Positions 35,328-43,743 of a DNA stretch of 59,919 nucleotides are shown piece after piece; the stretch's first letter is position 1, and each line of letters opens with the position of its first letter. The stretch comes from Chthonomonadales bacterium (lineage in GTDB: Bacteria; Armatimonadota; Chthonomonadetes; Chthonomonadales; CAJBBX01), in assembly GCA_012517255.1 (NCBI GenBank), contig JAAYVH010000027.1:1-59919 (forward strand). The letters are read 5' to 3'. Below the pieces are notes generated by a model. It was not told where the DNA came from and searched no databases. It was given only the letters and a program-made list of their open reading frames with translations. A program made the position numbers and the translations under genes.

Positions 35328-36884
35328 TCAGGACTCGGAGTCCTCTTTGGCCCTCAAAGCGTCGCCTATCGTGAATCGAGGCTCATCGCGGTCCTGGCGT
35401 GCCTGATAGTCGTCCATGACCCTGCGTTCTCGGCGCACCTCTTCTTCCTGGCGCGCCTGGCGCAGCGACAGCGTCATCTTGCGCTCATCGGGCCTCAGGT
35501 CAATGATCTTGACTTCCACTTCCATCCCCTGATGGATGAGGTCGCTCGCCTTGACGCCCCTTCTAGAGCTCATCTCCGAGTTCGGAATGATGCCCTCGAT
35601 GCCGCCTTCCACCTGCACGAAGGCCCCGAAGGGAACCATCCGGGTCACCTGGCCGCGAATGACGTCGCCGATGCGGTACATCTTCTCGATTTCACGCCAG
35701 GGGTCGGGCAGTATCTGCCGGCGGCCCAGGCTGACGCGTCCCTGCGAGAGGTCCATCTTCAGGATCACGACCTGAATCTCCTGGCCTTCCTTGAGGACCT
35801 CCTGCGGGTGGTTGATGCGCGTCCATGCCATCTCGGAGATGTGCAGCAGACCGTCTATCCCCCCGAGGTCAACGAATGCGCCATAGTTGGTCAGGCGGCG
35901 CACCGTGCCGGTTCGAATCTGGCCGACCTGCAGGCTCGCGACCGTGTCCTGCTTCTTGTGCTGGCGCTCCTCCTCCATGGCCAATCTGTTGGACAGAACG
36001 ACCTTGCGCCGTTCCTTGTCCACTTCGATCACCTTGAGCGGTATGGACTGCCCCACGAAGCGATCCAGATTGGTCTTGAGAGAACCGTTGCCCACATGCG
36101 ACGCCGGCACAAACCAGCGGATGCCTAGGTCCACCACCAGCCCGCCCTTGACCCTGTCGGTGACCATCGCCTGGATGATCTTGCCGGTCTCCTTGGCCTC
36201 GAGCACGCGCTCCCATGCTTTCTCGAAGTCCGCGCGCTTCTTGCTCAGGATCAGGCGACCATCGGCGCTTTCGGCCTCCATAACGTAAACATCTATCTGT
36301 TCGCCCACCGAAACCAGATCCTCGGCCTGGGCGGTCACATCCTTCGAGAGCTCATTAAGACGGATGATGCCTTCGGACTTGGCGCCGACGTCGACGAGCA
36401 CGCCCTCACGGTCAATGTGGACGACAACCCCTTTCACGACCTCGCCTTCGGTCAGATTGGGGAAGCTCGACTCGTACTGCGCCGCAGCCTGCGAGTTCAT
36501 ACCCTCCGTCTCAGCCGCAGGCTCGGGAGCGCTCGGAGGAGCCGGCGTCGCAACGGGCGCGACTGTCACCTCGGGCGCTGGCGAGGGAGCAGCCTCGGCC
36601 TCGAGGACCGCCTCCACCGCCACAGGCGCTGCGGCAGCCACAACCGTTGCGGGCGGCGCTGGAGGCGCTGGCTCGGAGATCTCGGCAACCACCTCAGGCT
36701 GATCCTCGGAGGCCGTCTCGAGCGTCGGCTCCACTGCCACGGCGGCAGCCTGGGCCTCAGCGGCCTCCTCCGAAGGCGTCGAGTCGGCTGTCTCGGACGT
36801 CTGGACTGGCTGTGCCGTCTCCGCCTCTCCCTGTTCAGTAGCAGCTACCTGCTGGCTCAGATCGTCACGAATCTCCTCGGACAT
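35328..36884 (-). CDS. rpsA: 30S ribosomal protein S1-like protein with four S1 domains and long acidic N-terminal extension
   Basis: RNA-binding ribosomal protein, 518 aa from ATG 36884 (GGAGAG upstream). Residues 1 to about 128 are low-complexity and rich in Ala, Pro, Glu and Val, without a recognised fold. Four S1 (OB-fold) domains follow from about residue 146: GEVVKGVVVHIDREGVLVDVG, GKIIQAMVTDRVKGGLVVDLG, GQIRTGTVRRLTNYGAFVDLG and GDVIRGQVTRMVPFGAFVQVEG. The third and fourth are the most canonical, with GLLHISEM and GIIPNSEM. The E. coli protein has six domains; four is common in other phyla. Met129 could be an internal alternative start, but the frame is open and coding-like upstream, so the longer form is preferred. 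coaE follows. Confidence 0.9.
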   Translation of the reverse strand: MSEEIRDDLSQQVAATEQGEAETAQPVQTSETADSTPSEEAAEAQAAAVAVEPTLETASEDQPEVVAEISEPAPPAPPATVVAAAAPVAVEAVLEAEAAPSPAPEVTVAPVATPAPPSAPEPAAETEGMNSQAAAQYESSFPNLTEGEVVKGVVVHIDREGVLVDVGAKSEGIIRLNELSKDVTAQAEDLVSVGEQIDVYVMEAESADGRLILSKKRADFEKAWERVLEAKETGKIIQAMVTDRVKGGLVVDLGIRWFVPASHVGNGSLKTNLDRFVGQSIPLKVIEVDKERRKVVLSNRLAMEEERQHKKQDTVASLQVGQIRTGTVRRLTNYGAFVDLGGIDGLLHISEMAWTRINHPQEVLKEGQEIQVVILKMDLSQGRVSLGRRQILPDPWREIEKMYRIGDVIRGQVTRMVPFGAFVQVEGGIEGIIPNSEMSSRRGVKASDLIHQGMEVEVKIIDLRPDERKMTLSLRQARQEEEVRRERRVMDDYQARQDRDEPRFTIGDALRAKEDSES

Positions 36885-37015
36885 AGCAACATCTCTCCTC
36901 TCGTGGCGTGCATCCAACCGTATGCTTCACGCCTGCGTACAGTCATGGCGGGCCGTGTACCGCCGGCGCCGTGCTGACGACAGCACGGGGACCCGCCCGA
37001 TAGCACATCGCCGGG

Positions 37016-37021
37016 ATTATA
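37016..37021 (-). promoter_or_regulatory. Likely -10 element upstream of rpsA
   Basis: A perfect TATAAT on the minus strand (37021-37016), about 132 bp before the rpsA ATG, in the 238-bp gap between polA and rpsA. The matching -35 is poor at 17-bp spacing (TCTGCC-like). It is the only good -10 in this gap. Confidence 0.5.
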
Positions 37022-37122
37022 GTTTAGACGCTTCACCGGCAGATTCCTTCTACTTCACGCAACAAAATGTCCTGCCGACTCGCGCGGCCTGTCGCCTGTC
37101 CTTTATGACGGAGCGACCCAAG

Positions 37123-39837
37123 CTAGCCGACAGGAGCCATTTCCGCCCAGTTCGGGCCAGCCTTGGCGTCTACCCTGAGCGGCACGGCGATGGAGTACGC
37201 CATCTCCATGCATTGCCGGATCACCGCCGCTGCGTCGCTCAGCGCAGCCGTCGGCGTCTCCACGAGAAGCTCATCGTGCACCTGCAGCAACAGCCTCCAG
37301 GGCCTGCCGCGCGACTGAATATCGTCGCTCACGGCGATCATGGCCAGCTTCATGAGATCGGCGGCAGTGCCCTGAATGGGCATGTTCACCGCCGCTCGCT
37401 CTGCTGCGAGCCGCACGTTGCGGTTGCCGCTGCGCAAGTCAGGGAGATAGCGCCGGCGTCCGAACAGCGTCTCAACGTAACCCGTGGAGCGGGCCAGCTC
37501 CAGCACCTTCTCGGTCCACGTCTTGACGCCGGGGAACTGCCGGAAATACCGCTCGATGAAGTCGCGGGCCTCGCCCACGGGGATGCCAAGAGACTGGGAC
37601 AGCCCGAAGTCGCTCTGGCCATAGATGACGGCGAAGTTCACGGTCTTGGCTCGCCGGCGCATCTCGGGGGTGACATCCTGTGGCTCCGCGCCGAACAGCC
37701 GAACTGCCGTCGCCGTGTGGATGTCTTCGTCGGCTTCGAAGGCCCGTATCAGCTCGGCATCGCGCGTGAAATGCGCGAAGACGCGCAACTCGATCTGCGA
37801 GTAGTCGCACGACAGCAGTGACATGCCGTCGGGAGCGACAAAGGCCTTGCGAATGGATCGGCCTGTCTCCGAGCGCACGGGGATGTTCTGCAGATTGGGG
37901 TCGCTGGACGAAAGGCGACCGGTGGAAGTGACGGTCTGGTTCAGAGTCGTATGAATGCGTCCGGTCGTCGGATTGACGAGCTTGGGGAGGGCGTCGGCGT
38001 AGGTGCTCTTGAGCTTGGTCAGCTCTCGGTACTCGAGGATGAGCCGCGCGATCTCGTGCTCGTGGGCAAGCGTCTCGAGATGGCCGGCGGCCATGGTGTG
38101 ACCGGTCTTCGTGCGCTTGCCGGCCGGCAGCTCGAGCTTCTCGAAGAGCACCCTCTGAAGCTGCTGGGTCGAACCGATCGCAAACCGTTCTCCTGCCAGC
38201 GTGTAGATCGCTTCGCTGAGCTCGTGAATGCGCGCTTCCATCTGGGCAGACAGGGCGGCGAGCCATCGCCTATCCACGAGAATGCCCGCGGCTTCCATGG
38301 CTTCCAGAATCGGTATGAGCGGCATCTCGATGTCGCTCATTACGCGCATCAGGCCATCGCCCTCAAGGCGCGCCTTGAGGGCATCGTACAGCCGCAATGT
38401 CCGCTCGGCAGCCTGGCAAGCCGCATGGGCCGTGTCGGCCGAGGGCTCGTCCGGTTCTTCGTCCATGTAGCGGCTGGCCAGTTCGTTCAGGCCCACGGCG
38501 CCTCGCCCGGGATCGAGCAGATAGCCGGCCACCATGGTATCAAACGCGAACGGTCCGATTGTCACCCCGGATGCTCTTGCCTGCTTCATCAGCGCCTTGA
38601 CGTCATGGGCGACACGGAGGGCGCCCGGCGACGCGAGCGCGCTGGCGAGGGCTGTCGGGCTGACGGCAAAGCCGCGTGGCTCGTCGGATCCGATCAGAAG
38701 ACCGGAGCCGCTCGCCGCCGCCTCGATCGAAACATACACAGCGCGCCGCTCCCCGAAGGCCATAGCGAGTCCCGCCCATTCGCGGCGGTCACCGAACTCG
38801 CGCGTGTCCATATGGATGGCCACGGGTCCATCGCCGATACCCGCCAGCGCAGCCTCGAGATCCTCCGACGACGCACATACGCTCCATTTCAGCTCCCGCT
38901 GACCGGGCGGAGCCGAGGTCTCATGCGGCACGGACTCCACGGCAACGTCCGGCAACCGACGCACGAGGTTGCGGAACTCCAGGTCCGCGAACACGTCGCG
39001 CACGGCCTGCCACGTCGCCGCGGTCGGCGTATACCGCCGCAAGGGTCTCTCCACCGGGGCATCGGTTCGGATCGTAGTCAGCGTCCGGGCGAGCCTGGCG
39101 GTCTCGCCAGCGGAGCGCAGCGCCTCTTTGACCTTTTTCTCGGTGGCGGTCCGGTCCGGAAGCGCATCCACGTTATTCAGCAGGTTCTCCAGCGAGCCCC
39201 ACTGGCGCAGGAGCTTGGCGGCGGTTACCGCGCCGACACCCGGCACTCCGGGCACGTTGTCGGATTTGTCGCCGACGAGGGCCTTGAACTCGGCGACCTG
39301 CTCCGGTCCGATGCCGTACTTTTCGCGCACCCGGTCGGCATCGAAGTCCACGGTCTCGCTGACGCCGCGCGTCGTCATGCGGACCTTCACCCGGTCATCC
39401 ACAAGCTGAAGCTGATCGGAGTCACCGGTCAAGACGATGACATCGTAGCCTTCGGCCTTGCCGACCTCCGCCAGAGTCCCGATCAGATCATCGGCTTCGA
39501 ATCCCGGCACCTCGGCGCAGGCGACGCCGAACGCATCCACCATGCGACGCGCGACATCGAACTGAGCCTTGAGGTCCGGGTCGGTCTCCGGTCGCGTCGC
39601 CTTATAGGCGTCATACAGCTCGTCCCTGAAGGTCGGCCCGGGCGCGTCCCATGCGACGTAGATGGCGTCGGGTTTCTCCTGTTCGAGGATGCTCAACAGC
39701 ATTCCCGTGAAGCCGTGCACGGCTCCTGTCGGCCGCCCATCGCGCGTCCGAAGCGAATCGGCCGAGCCGTAGGCCATGTGAGCTCGGAAGAGCAGGCTGT
39801 AGCCGTCTATCAGCACCAAGCGCGGGCGCGTATTCAT
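37123..39837 (-). CDS. polA: DNA polymerase I
   Basis: Family A polymerase, 904 aa, for Okazaki-fragment maturation and repair. The N-terminal 5'-3' exonuclease spans about 1-290 (LVLIDGYSLLFRAHMAY, GFEADDLIGTLAE, LTGDSDQLQLVD, GDKSDNVPGVPGVG). The central 3'-5' exonuclease fold (about 320-480) appears degenerate: the DxE motif reads MDTREF and the second and third acidic motifs are not recognisable (AHDVKALMKQA, GLNELASRY), so proofreading is probably lost, as in Thermus and Bacillus enzymes. The polymerase domain is intact: motif A LSCDYSQIELR (about 680), motif B RRRAKTVNFAVIYG, motif C QVHDELLVETP. ATG 39837 has the RBS GGAGG. It lies 57 nt downstream of the ABC permease gene on the same strand. 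Confidence 0.96.
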   Translation of the reverse strand: MNTRPRLVLIDGYSLLFRAHMAYGSADSLRTRDGRPTGAVHGFTGMLLSILEQEKPDAIYVAWDAPGPTFRDELYDAYKATRPETDPDLKAQFDVARRMVDAFGVACAEVPGFEADDLIGTLAEVGKAEGYDVIVLTGDSDQLQLVDDRVKVRMTTRGVSETVDFDADRVREKYGIGPEQVAEFKALVGDKSDNVPGVPGVGAVTAAKLLRQWGSLENLLNNVDALPDRTATEKKVKEALRSAGETARLARTLTTIRTDAPVERPLRRYTPTAATWQAVRDVFADLEFRNLVRRLPDVAVESVPHETSAPPGQRELKWSVCASSEDLEAALAGIGDGPVAIHMDTREFGDRREWAGLAMAFGERRAVYVSIEAAASGSGLLIGSDEPRGFAVSPTALASALASPGALRVAHDVKALMKQARASGVTIGPFAFDTMVAGYLLDPGRGAVGLNELASRYMDEEPDEPSADTAHAACQAAERTLRLYDALKARLEGDGLMRVMSDIEMPLIPILEAMEAAGILVDRRWLAALSAQMEARIHELSEAIYTLAGERFAIGSTQQLQRVLFEKLELPAGKRTKTGHTMAAGHLETLAHEHEIARLILEYRELTKLKSTYADALPKLVNPTTGRIHTTLNQTVTSTGRLSSSDPNLQNIPVRSETGRSIRKAFVAPDGMSLLSCDYSQIELRVFAHFTRDAELIRAFEADEDIHTATAVRLFGAEPQDVTPEMRRRAKTVNFAVIYGQSDFGLSQSLGIPVGEARDFIERYFRQFPGVKTWTEKVLELARSTGYVETLFGRRRYLPDLRSGNRNVRLAAERAAVNMPIQGTAADLMKLAMIAVSDDIQSRGRPWRLLLQVHDELLVETPTAALSDAAAVIRQCMEMAYSIAVPLRVDAKAGPNWAEMAPVG

Positions 39838-39894
39838 GGCGAACCTCCAGGTCCGGTGATTCGCCGCATGGCAACCGGACTCCTTCGCTTCGTC

Positions 39895-41211
39895 CTATGC
39901 CGACCGCCGCCGCCTCAGGCGATCCACCAGCACGGCGCCGAGGATGACCAGCCCCAGCACGCCCTTCTGCGTGTAGGCCTCGACGTTCATCAGGTTCATG
40001 CCGTTGCGGATGACGGCGATGATGAATGCGCCGACGAGCGTACCGAATATGCGGCCTTCTCCTCCCGAGAGACTGGTGCCCCCCACCACGACGGCGGCGA
40101 TGACGTAGAGCTCGTACATGAGGCCATACGTCGGCGAGCCGGCCTTCAGCTGGGATGCCGTTATCACGCCGCCGACGCCAGCCATCAGTCCCGACACCGC
40201 GTACACGAACAGGAGCGTGCGCGCGATGCTCACGCCCGACAGCCGGGCGGCTTCGGCGTTGCCGCCCACGGCGTAGATTCGCCGCCCCGTGGCGGTGCGA
40301 ACCATCATCACGTGCGCGCAACTATATATGAACAGCATCAGCGCAACAGCATTGGGCAGCGACGCAATCGCCTCGCCCCTGCCAAGCGAGGTGAACGCGA
40401 CCGGCACATCGTAGATGGTCTGGCCCCGCGCGAGGATGAACGCGAGGCCCGCAGCCACCTGCATCATGGCGAGCGTCGCGATGAATGGGGGAATGCGAAA
40501 CGCGGTGATGACGGCTCCCGAGAACACGCCGATCAGACCGCTCAGCGCCACTGCCCCCGCGCATGCCGCCACGAGCGCGCCGATCGAGGCCGACGCGCCG
40601 CCCATGCTGCGAATGAGCCACGCCGTCGCAACCGCCGAGAGCGCCACCAGACTCCCCACCGACAGGTCGATGCCGCCGGTGATGATGACCATCGTCATGC
40701 CGACGGCGATGATGGCGATGACGGCAATCTGATCGGCGACGTTGCGCAGGTTGGTGGGCGAAAGAAAGGCCGAACGTCCCCGAGCGGACGGGCCGAGCAC
40801 CTCGAGGCTCGCGAGGTCGGGCGCCGATGCACGCAGGCTGCTCCACAGCGTCCATGCGCTGGCCTCGGGAGTGGCGACTACGACGAGCGGTGTCTTCAGG
40901 TCGGCGGTCACCTGATCGACCCGCGACCGAACCTGTTGGGGAGTTCCGAGTGCGCGCAGGACCTCGGTCCGGGTGGCCAACGCCTCGCAGGCCGCCTCGA
41001 CAAAGGCCCTCCCGTTAGCGTCGTCACCGCCGACAACGAGGATACGAGGCGGTAGCCTGTCGCGGCGCAGCATCTCCTGCGCGACTGCGATGCCGCCTTC
41101 TCGGCCGGATGGTGCGCCTTCGGTCCATGTCGCCCATGTGAAGAACGCGCACAGTAGGAAGAGGATGGCCGGCATGCTGACCGCCGCCGGAAACGCTTTC
41201 GGGGTACGCAT
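39895..41211 (-). CDS. RbsC-type sugar ABC transporter permease with extra N-terminal insert
   Basis: Inner-membrane permease of the ribose/xylose/AI-2 family (BPD_transp_2), 438 aa, longer than the usual ~320. The permease core begins at about residue 150 with NLRNVADQIAVIAIIAVGMTMVIITGGIDLS and includes the family motifs GGIDLSVGS, YAVGGNAEAARLSGV and GGTSLSGGEGRIFGTLVGA. Between the first membrane segment (VSMPAILFLLCAFFTWATW) and the core lies a ~110-residue soluble insert (EMLRRDRLPPRILVVGGDD...). This would face the periplasm and looks like a small alpha/beta domain. It is 49 nt downstream of the binding-protein gene. No ATPase (RbsA-like) gene is in the window. The sugar is unknown. 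Confidence 0.88.
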   Translation of the reverse strand: MRTPKAFPAAVSMPAILFLLCAFFTWATWTEGAPSGREGGIAVAQEMLRRDRLPPRILVVGGDDANGRAFVEAACEALATRTEVLRALGTPQQVRSRVDQVTADLKTPLVVVATPEASAWTLWSSLRASAPDLASLEVLGPSARGRSAFLSPTNLRNVADQIAVIAIIAVGMTMVIITGGIDLSVGSLVALSAVATAWLIRSMGGASASIGALVAACAGAVALSGLIGVFSGAVITAFRIPPFIATLAMMQVAAGLAFILARGQTIYDVPVAFTSLGRGEAIASLPNAVALMLFIYSCAHVMMVRTATGRRIYAVGGNAEAARLSGVSIARTLLFVYAVSGLMAGVGGVITASQLKAGSPTYGLMYELYVIAAVVVGGTSLSGGEGRIFGTLVGAFIIAVIRNGMNLMNVEAYTQKGVLGLVILGAVLVDRLRRRRSA

Positions 41212-41260
41212 GCATGGACCGCCTAACGGTGTCTCTGTTCGACCGCGCAGGCCCGAAGCG

Positions 41261-42214
41261 TCACTTCAGGCTCGGGTCTTGTTCTGCATCCGCCTTCTTG
41301 TAGAGGCCGGTGGGAATCAGGGTCTCAGACGGCACCTGCTCGCCCGCGAAGTACTTTGCCACAGACTCGATGCTCAGCTTGCCGATCTTGTCGGGATACT
41401 GCATCGACGTGGCATACATCTTGCCCTCCTTGATGGCCTGCTTGGCCTCAGGCTGTCCGTCGAACCCCACCACCTTGACGCGGCCCATGCGTCCGGCCTT
41501 CTCGATGGCTGCGACCGCTCCGAGCGCCGACGGATCGTTGATGGCGAAGATGCCGTCCAGATCGGGATGCTTCTCGAGGATATCCTGAGCCGTCTTGAAG
41601 GCCGAGTCCCGCATGCCGCCGCCCGGAAGCTGGGCAACCACCGAGATGTCCTTGACCTTGCCGATAACCTCGCGGAACCCGTTGGTTCTCAGGATCACGG
41701 ATTCGACCTCGGGATGGTCAATGATCGCGACCTTGCCCTTGCCGCCGATGGCTTCGATCATGGCCTCTGCTGCGAGCTTGCCGCCGGCGAAGTTGTCCGT
41801 AGCGATGTGCGACACCACCCTGGCGGACTTGTCGAGGCACGCGATGTCCGCCGTGAATACGGGGATGCCGGCCTGGTTGGCCTCCTGGATGGAGGTCCCA
41901 ACCGAGCGTGAGTCGGCGGGACAGAGGATGATCGCCGCCACCTTCTTGCTGATGAAATCCTTCACCTGATCCTTCTGTCGCGCGGGATCCATATCGGCCG
42001 AGGTGATGACGACCTCATAGCCCCGAGCCTTGGCCTCGGCCTGCATGGCGTCGCCCATTACCTTGAAGAATGGATTCGCCAGCGTCAGGAGCGAAACGCC
42101 GATCACGGGCGTCGCAGGTTTCTGGCTCGCGGCAACGTGCGGCTTCTCCTTGCCGCAGGACACCGCCCCGAGCGCGAGCGCCGCGATGACGCCCAGGATG
42201 CCTATTCTTCGCAT
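41261..42214 (-). CDS. Sugar ABC transporter substrate-binding lipoprotein (RbsB family)
   Basis: Periplasmic binding protein of 317 aa with lipoprotein signal MRRIGILGVIAALALGAVSC (lipobox LGAVSC). It belongs to the peripla_BP_4/RbsB fold: VIGVSLLTLANPFFKVMGDAMQAEA, KDFISKKVAAIILCPAD, VSHIATDNFAGGKLAAEAM, DLDGIFAINDPSALGAVAAIEKAG and VVGFDGQPEAKQAIKEG are all typical. Aromatic and Asp residues at the usual sugar-contact places point to a monosaccharide or polyol ligand, which cannot be named. ATG 42214 follows GGAGGTGAAGCAT. It forms an operon with the permease. Upstream is the terminator of the prepilin-like gene. Confidence 0.92.
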   Translation of the reverse strand: MRRIGILGVIAALALGAVSCGKEKPHVAASQKPATPVIGVSLLTLANPFFKVMGDAMQAEAKARGYEVVITSADMDPARQKDQVKDFISKKVAAIILCPADSRSVGTSIQEANQAGIPVFTADIACLDKSARVVSHIATDNFAGGKLAAEAMIEAIGGKGKVAIIDHPEVESVILRTNGFREVIGKVKDISVVAQLPGGGMRDSAFKTAQDILEKHPDLDGIFAINDPSALGAVAAIEKAGRMGRVKVVGFDGQPEAKQAIKEGKMYATSMQYPDKIGKLSIESVAKYFAGEQVPSETLIPTGLYKKADAEQDPSLK

Positions 42215-42361
42215 ATGCTTCACCTCCCGCGACCCGAACCGGTCGGGCCGAATCGCCGGGAACTTCGCCCCCTGCATCAGCTTTTCCTGCTGCCGCGCAG
42301 CCGTACCAGGACCCGTCCGCGGCGGCGGCATGTGACCCAGCTCAGCGCATCCCCTCGACGG

Positions 42362-42390
42362 AAAACGGGCTGTCCGCAACGGACAGCCCG
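42362..42390 (-). terminator. Rho-independent terminator of the prepilin-like operon
   Basis: Minus-strand stem CGGGCTGTCCG / CGGACAGCCCG with a short loop (42390-42366), followed by TTTTC. It lies 47 bp after the stop of the 42437-43213 gene and insulates it from the ABC transporter genes. Confidence 0.88.
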
Positions 42391-42436
42391 CAGTTCCGAT
42401 GGAGCCGGCAACGGCGCCGGCGGCATCCTTCGTGTT

Positions 42437-43213
42437 CTAGTTGGCCGGCGAGAGATTGCCGCGGGTCATGTTCTCCCACTTCATCCACTTGGCATGACCG
42501 TCAACAAAGGCGACGTTCTGGCCACCCGTGTGGCGGGTGGAGCTCTCCAGCTCGTTCTGGCTGTAGTTGGCCTTGAACCATGCGGCGTCGTGGCCGTCCT
42601 GCCAGATCAGGCAGCAGCCCTGGTTCGAGAACGCAGCGCGGCACGCGATCTGGACCATCTCCGCCGGGTTCGTTGTCTCCCACGAGTTGACCAGGCCGAT
42701 CGAGGAGTCCATGAGCATGGCGTAGTTCGCCGGGCTCTTCACTGCAGCGAGCTTGCGTCCGCCCATCAGCGCCTCGTTGATGCCGTAGGAGATGAAGTTC
42801 GGATTGTTCGGCTTCTCCCACCAGTAGCGATCCGCCCAGCTTGCGAACGGGTCATGGGCGCCGGCATCGGGTCCCTGACCGGTCCAGTCGTTGACCGTCG
42901 GCCACTCGAGAGCGTCGCTCGGGCACTGATACAGCTTGATGGACTTGATGTACGGCAGAGCGCACACCGACCAGTACGAAGCCGAATCCATTACGAAGCG
43001 CTGACCCCAGTTCCAGCCCGTGAACTTCTCATCGTTGTCCTGGGTGTACATGAGCTGGGCGAGGGCCAACTGCTTGGTGTTGGAGAGGCACGAGATGGAC
43101 CGTGCCTTCTCGCGAGCCTGTGCGAACACAGGGAACAGAATGGCTGCGAGAATCGCGATAATCGCGATGACGACGAGCAGCTCGATCAGCGTGAAACCAC
43201 GTCGTGACGACAT
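42437..43213 (-). CDS. DUF1559-type prepilin-like protein
   Basis: A 258-aa exported protein with a type IV prepilin/pseudopilin N-terminus: short leader, then [20 protein letters not shown]. Cleavage by a prepilin peptidase between Gly and Phe is expected, with Glu5 conserved. The next ~200 residues form the SBP/DUF1559 domain, ending in the H-x9-DG motif ([17 protein letters not shown]). The family is greatly expanded in Armatimonadota and Planctomycetes; its role is unknown. The first ~33 mature residues are identical to those of the gene at 48401. It is preceded by a small membrane-protein gene (46 nt gap) and a strong promoter. No pilus assembly genes are nearby. Confidence 0.9.
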   Translation of the reverse strand: MSSRRGFTLIELLVVIAIIAILAAILFPVFAQAREKARSISCLSNTKQLALAQLMYTQDNDEKFTGWNWGQRFVMDSASYWSVCALPYIKSIKLYQCPSDALEWPTVNDWTGQGPDAGAHDPFASWADRYWWEKPNNPNFISYGINEALMGGRKLAAVKSPANYAMLMDSSIGLVNSWETTNPAEMVQIACRAAFSNQGCCLIWQDGHDAAWFKANYSQNELESSTRHTGGQNVAFVDGHAKWMKWENMTRGNLSPAN

Positions 43214-43259
43214 CGTTGTAGACCTCCGTGTTTCTGTGGTGATGCTTGCGATTGCGGGT

Positions 43260-43514
43260 CTATCGAGGACCCGATTGTTGGGGCGTTGCCCACTGGGTTG
43301 TGGCGCCTGGACGCGCGACGGGGGCCGAACCCTCCTGTCCCTTGAGCGTGAAACCCCGCTCTTTCATCATCTCGCGCATCTTGGCCTGCTGGTCCATGCT
43401 CATGGTCTTCTTGCCGGTTCCGCGCCAGATGAACGCGCCAGCAACGGCGACTACGAGCACGATGACCACAATGGCGACCCAGGGCGGTATCTCTGGGCCG
43501 GACTTTATCGCCAT
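43260..43514 (-). CDS. Small single-pass membrane protein upstream of a prepilin-like gene
   Basis: An 84-aa protein of unknown function. ATG 43514 has an excellent RBS (GAAAGGAGGCAAG). One membrane segment spans about residues 12-30 ([19 protein letters not shown]), followed by a basic, Met-rich helix ([21 protein letters not shown]) and a Pro/Gln-rich tail. It is the first gene behind the promoter at 43602-43630 and lies 46 nt before the DUF1559 prepilin-like gene, so it is likely needed with it. No known family was recognised. Confidence 0.8.
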   Translation of the reverse strand: MAIKSGPEIPPWVAIVVIVLVVAVAGAFIWRGTGKKTMSMDQQAKMREMMKERGFTLKGQEGSAPVARPGATTQWATPQQSGPR

Positions 43515-43601
43515 CTTGCCTCCTTTCTCCCGTGTAAAGCACTGCGGCGCTTCGGACTCGCCCTGTCTGCGCGGCCGGCAGTCCGCTGTTGCTTACACCG
43601 T

Positions 43602-43630
43602 ATTATAGGTCCGACTCGCCTAAAACGCAA
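43602..43630 (-). promoter_or_regulatory. Strong sigma-70 promoter of the small-protein/prepilin operon
   Basis: Minus-strand TTGCGT (43630-43625), 17-bp spacer, perfect TATAAT (43607-43602), giving an ~80-nt leader before ATG 43514. The rest of the ~230-bp gap up to 43743 shows nothing else clear. Confidence 0.82.
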
Positions 43631-43743
43631 GCCGATCGGACGGCTCCATGTAACCGGTATGCTTTCCGATGACAGTAGTGCGTCGCCCACAATGTCGAAG
43701 ATTCGCGCTCCCCGACGAATCTCCTCCCTGCCGGCGCTCGATT

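Noticed and set aside
39895-42214. Naming the transporter genes rbsB and rbsC
   Set aside because: The family is clear but the sugar is not, and no ribose-metabolism gene is adjacent.
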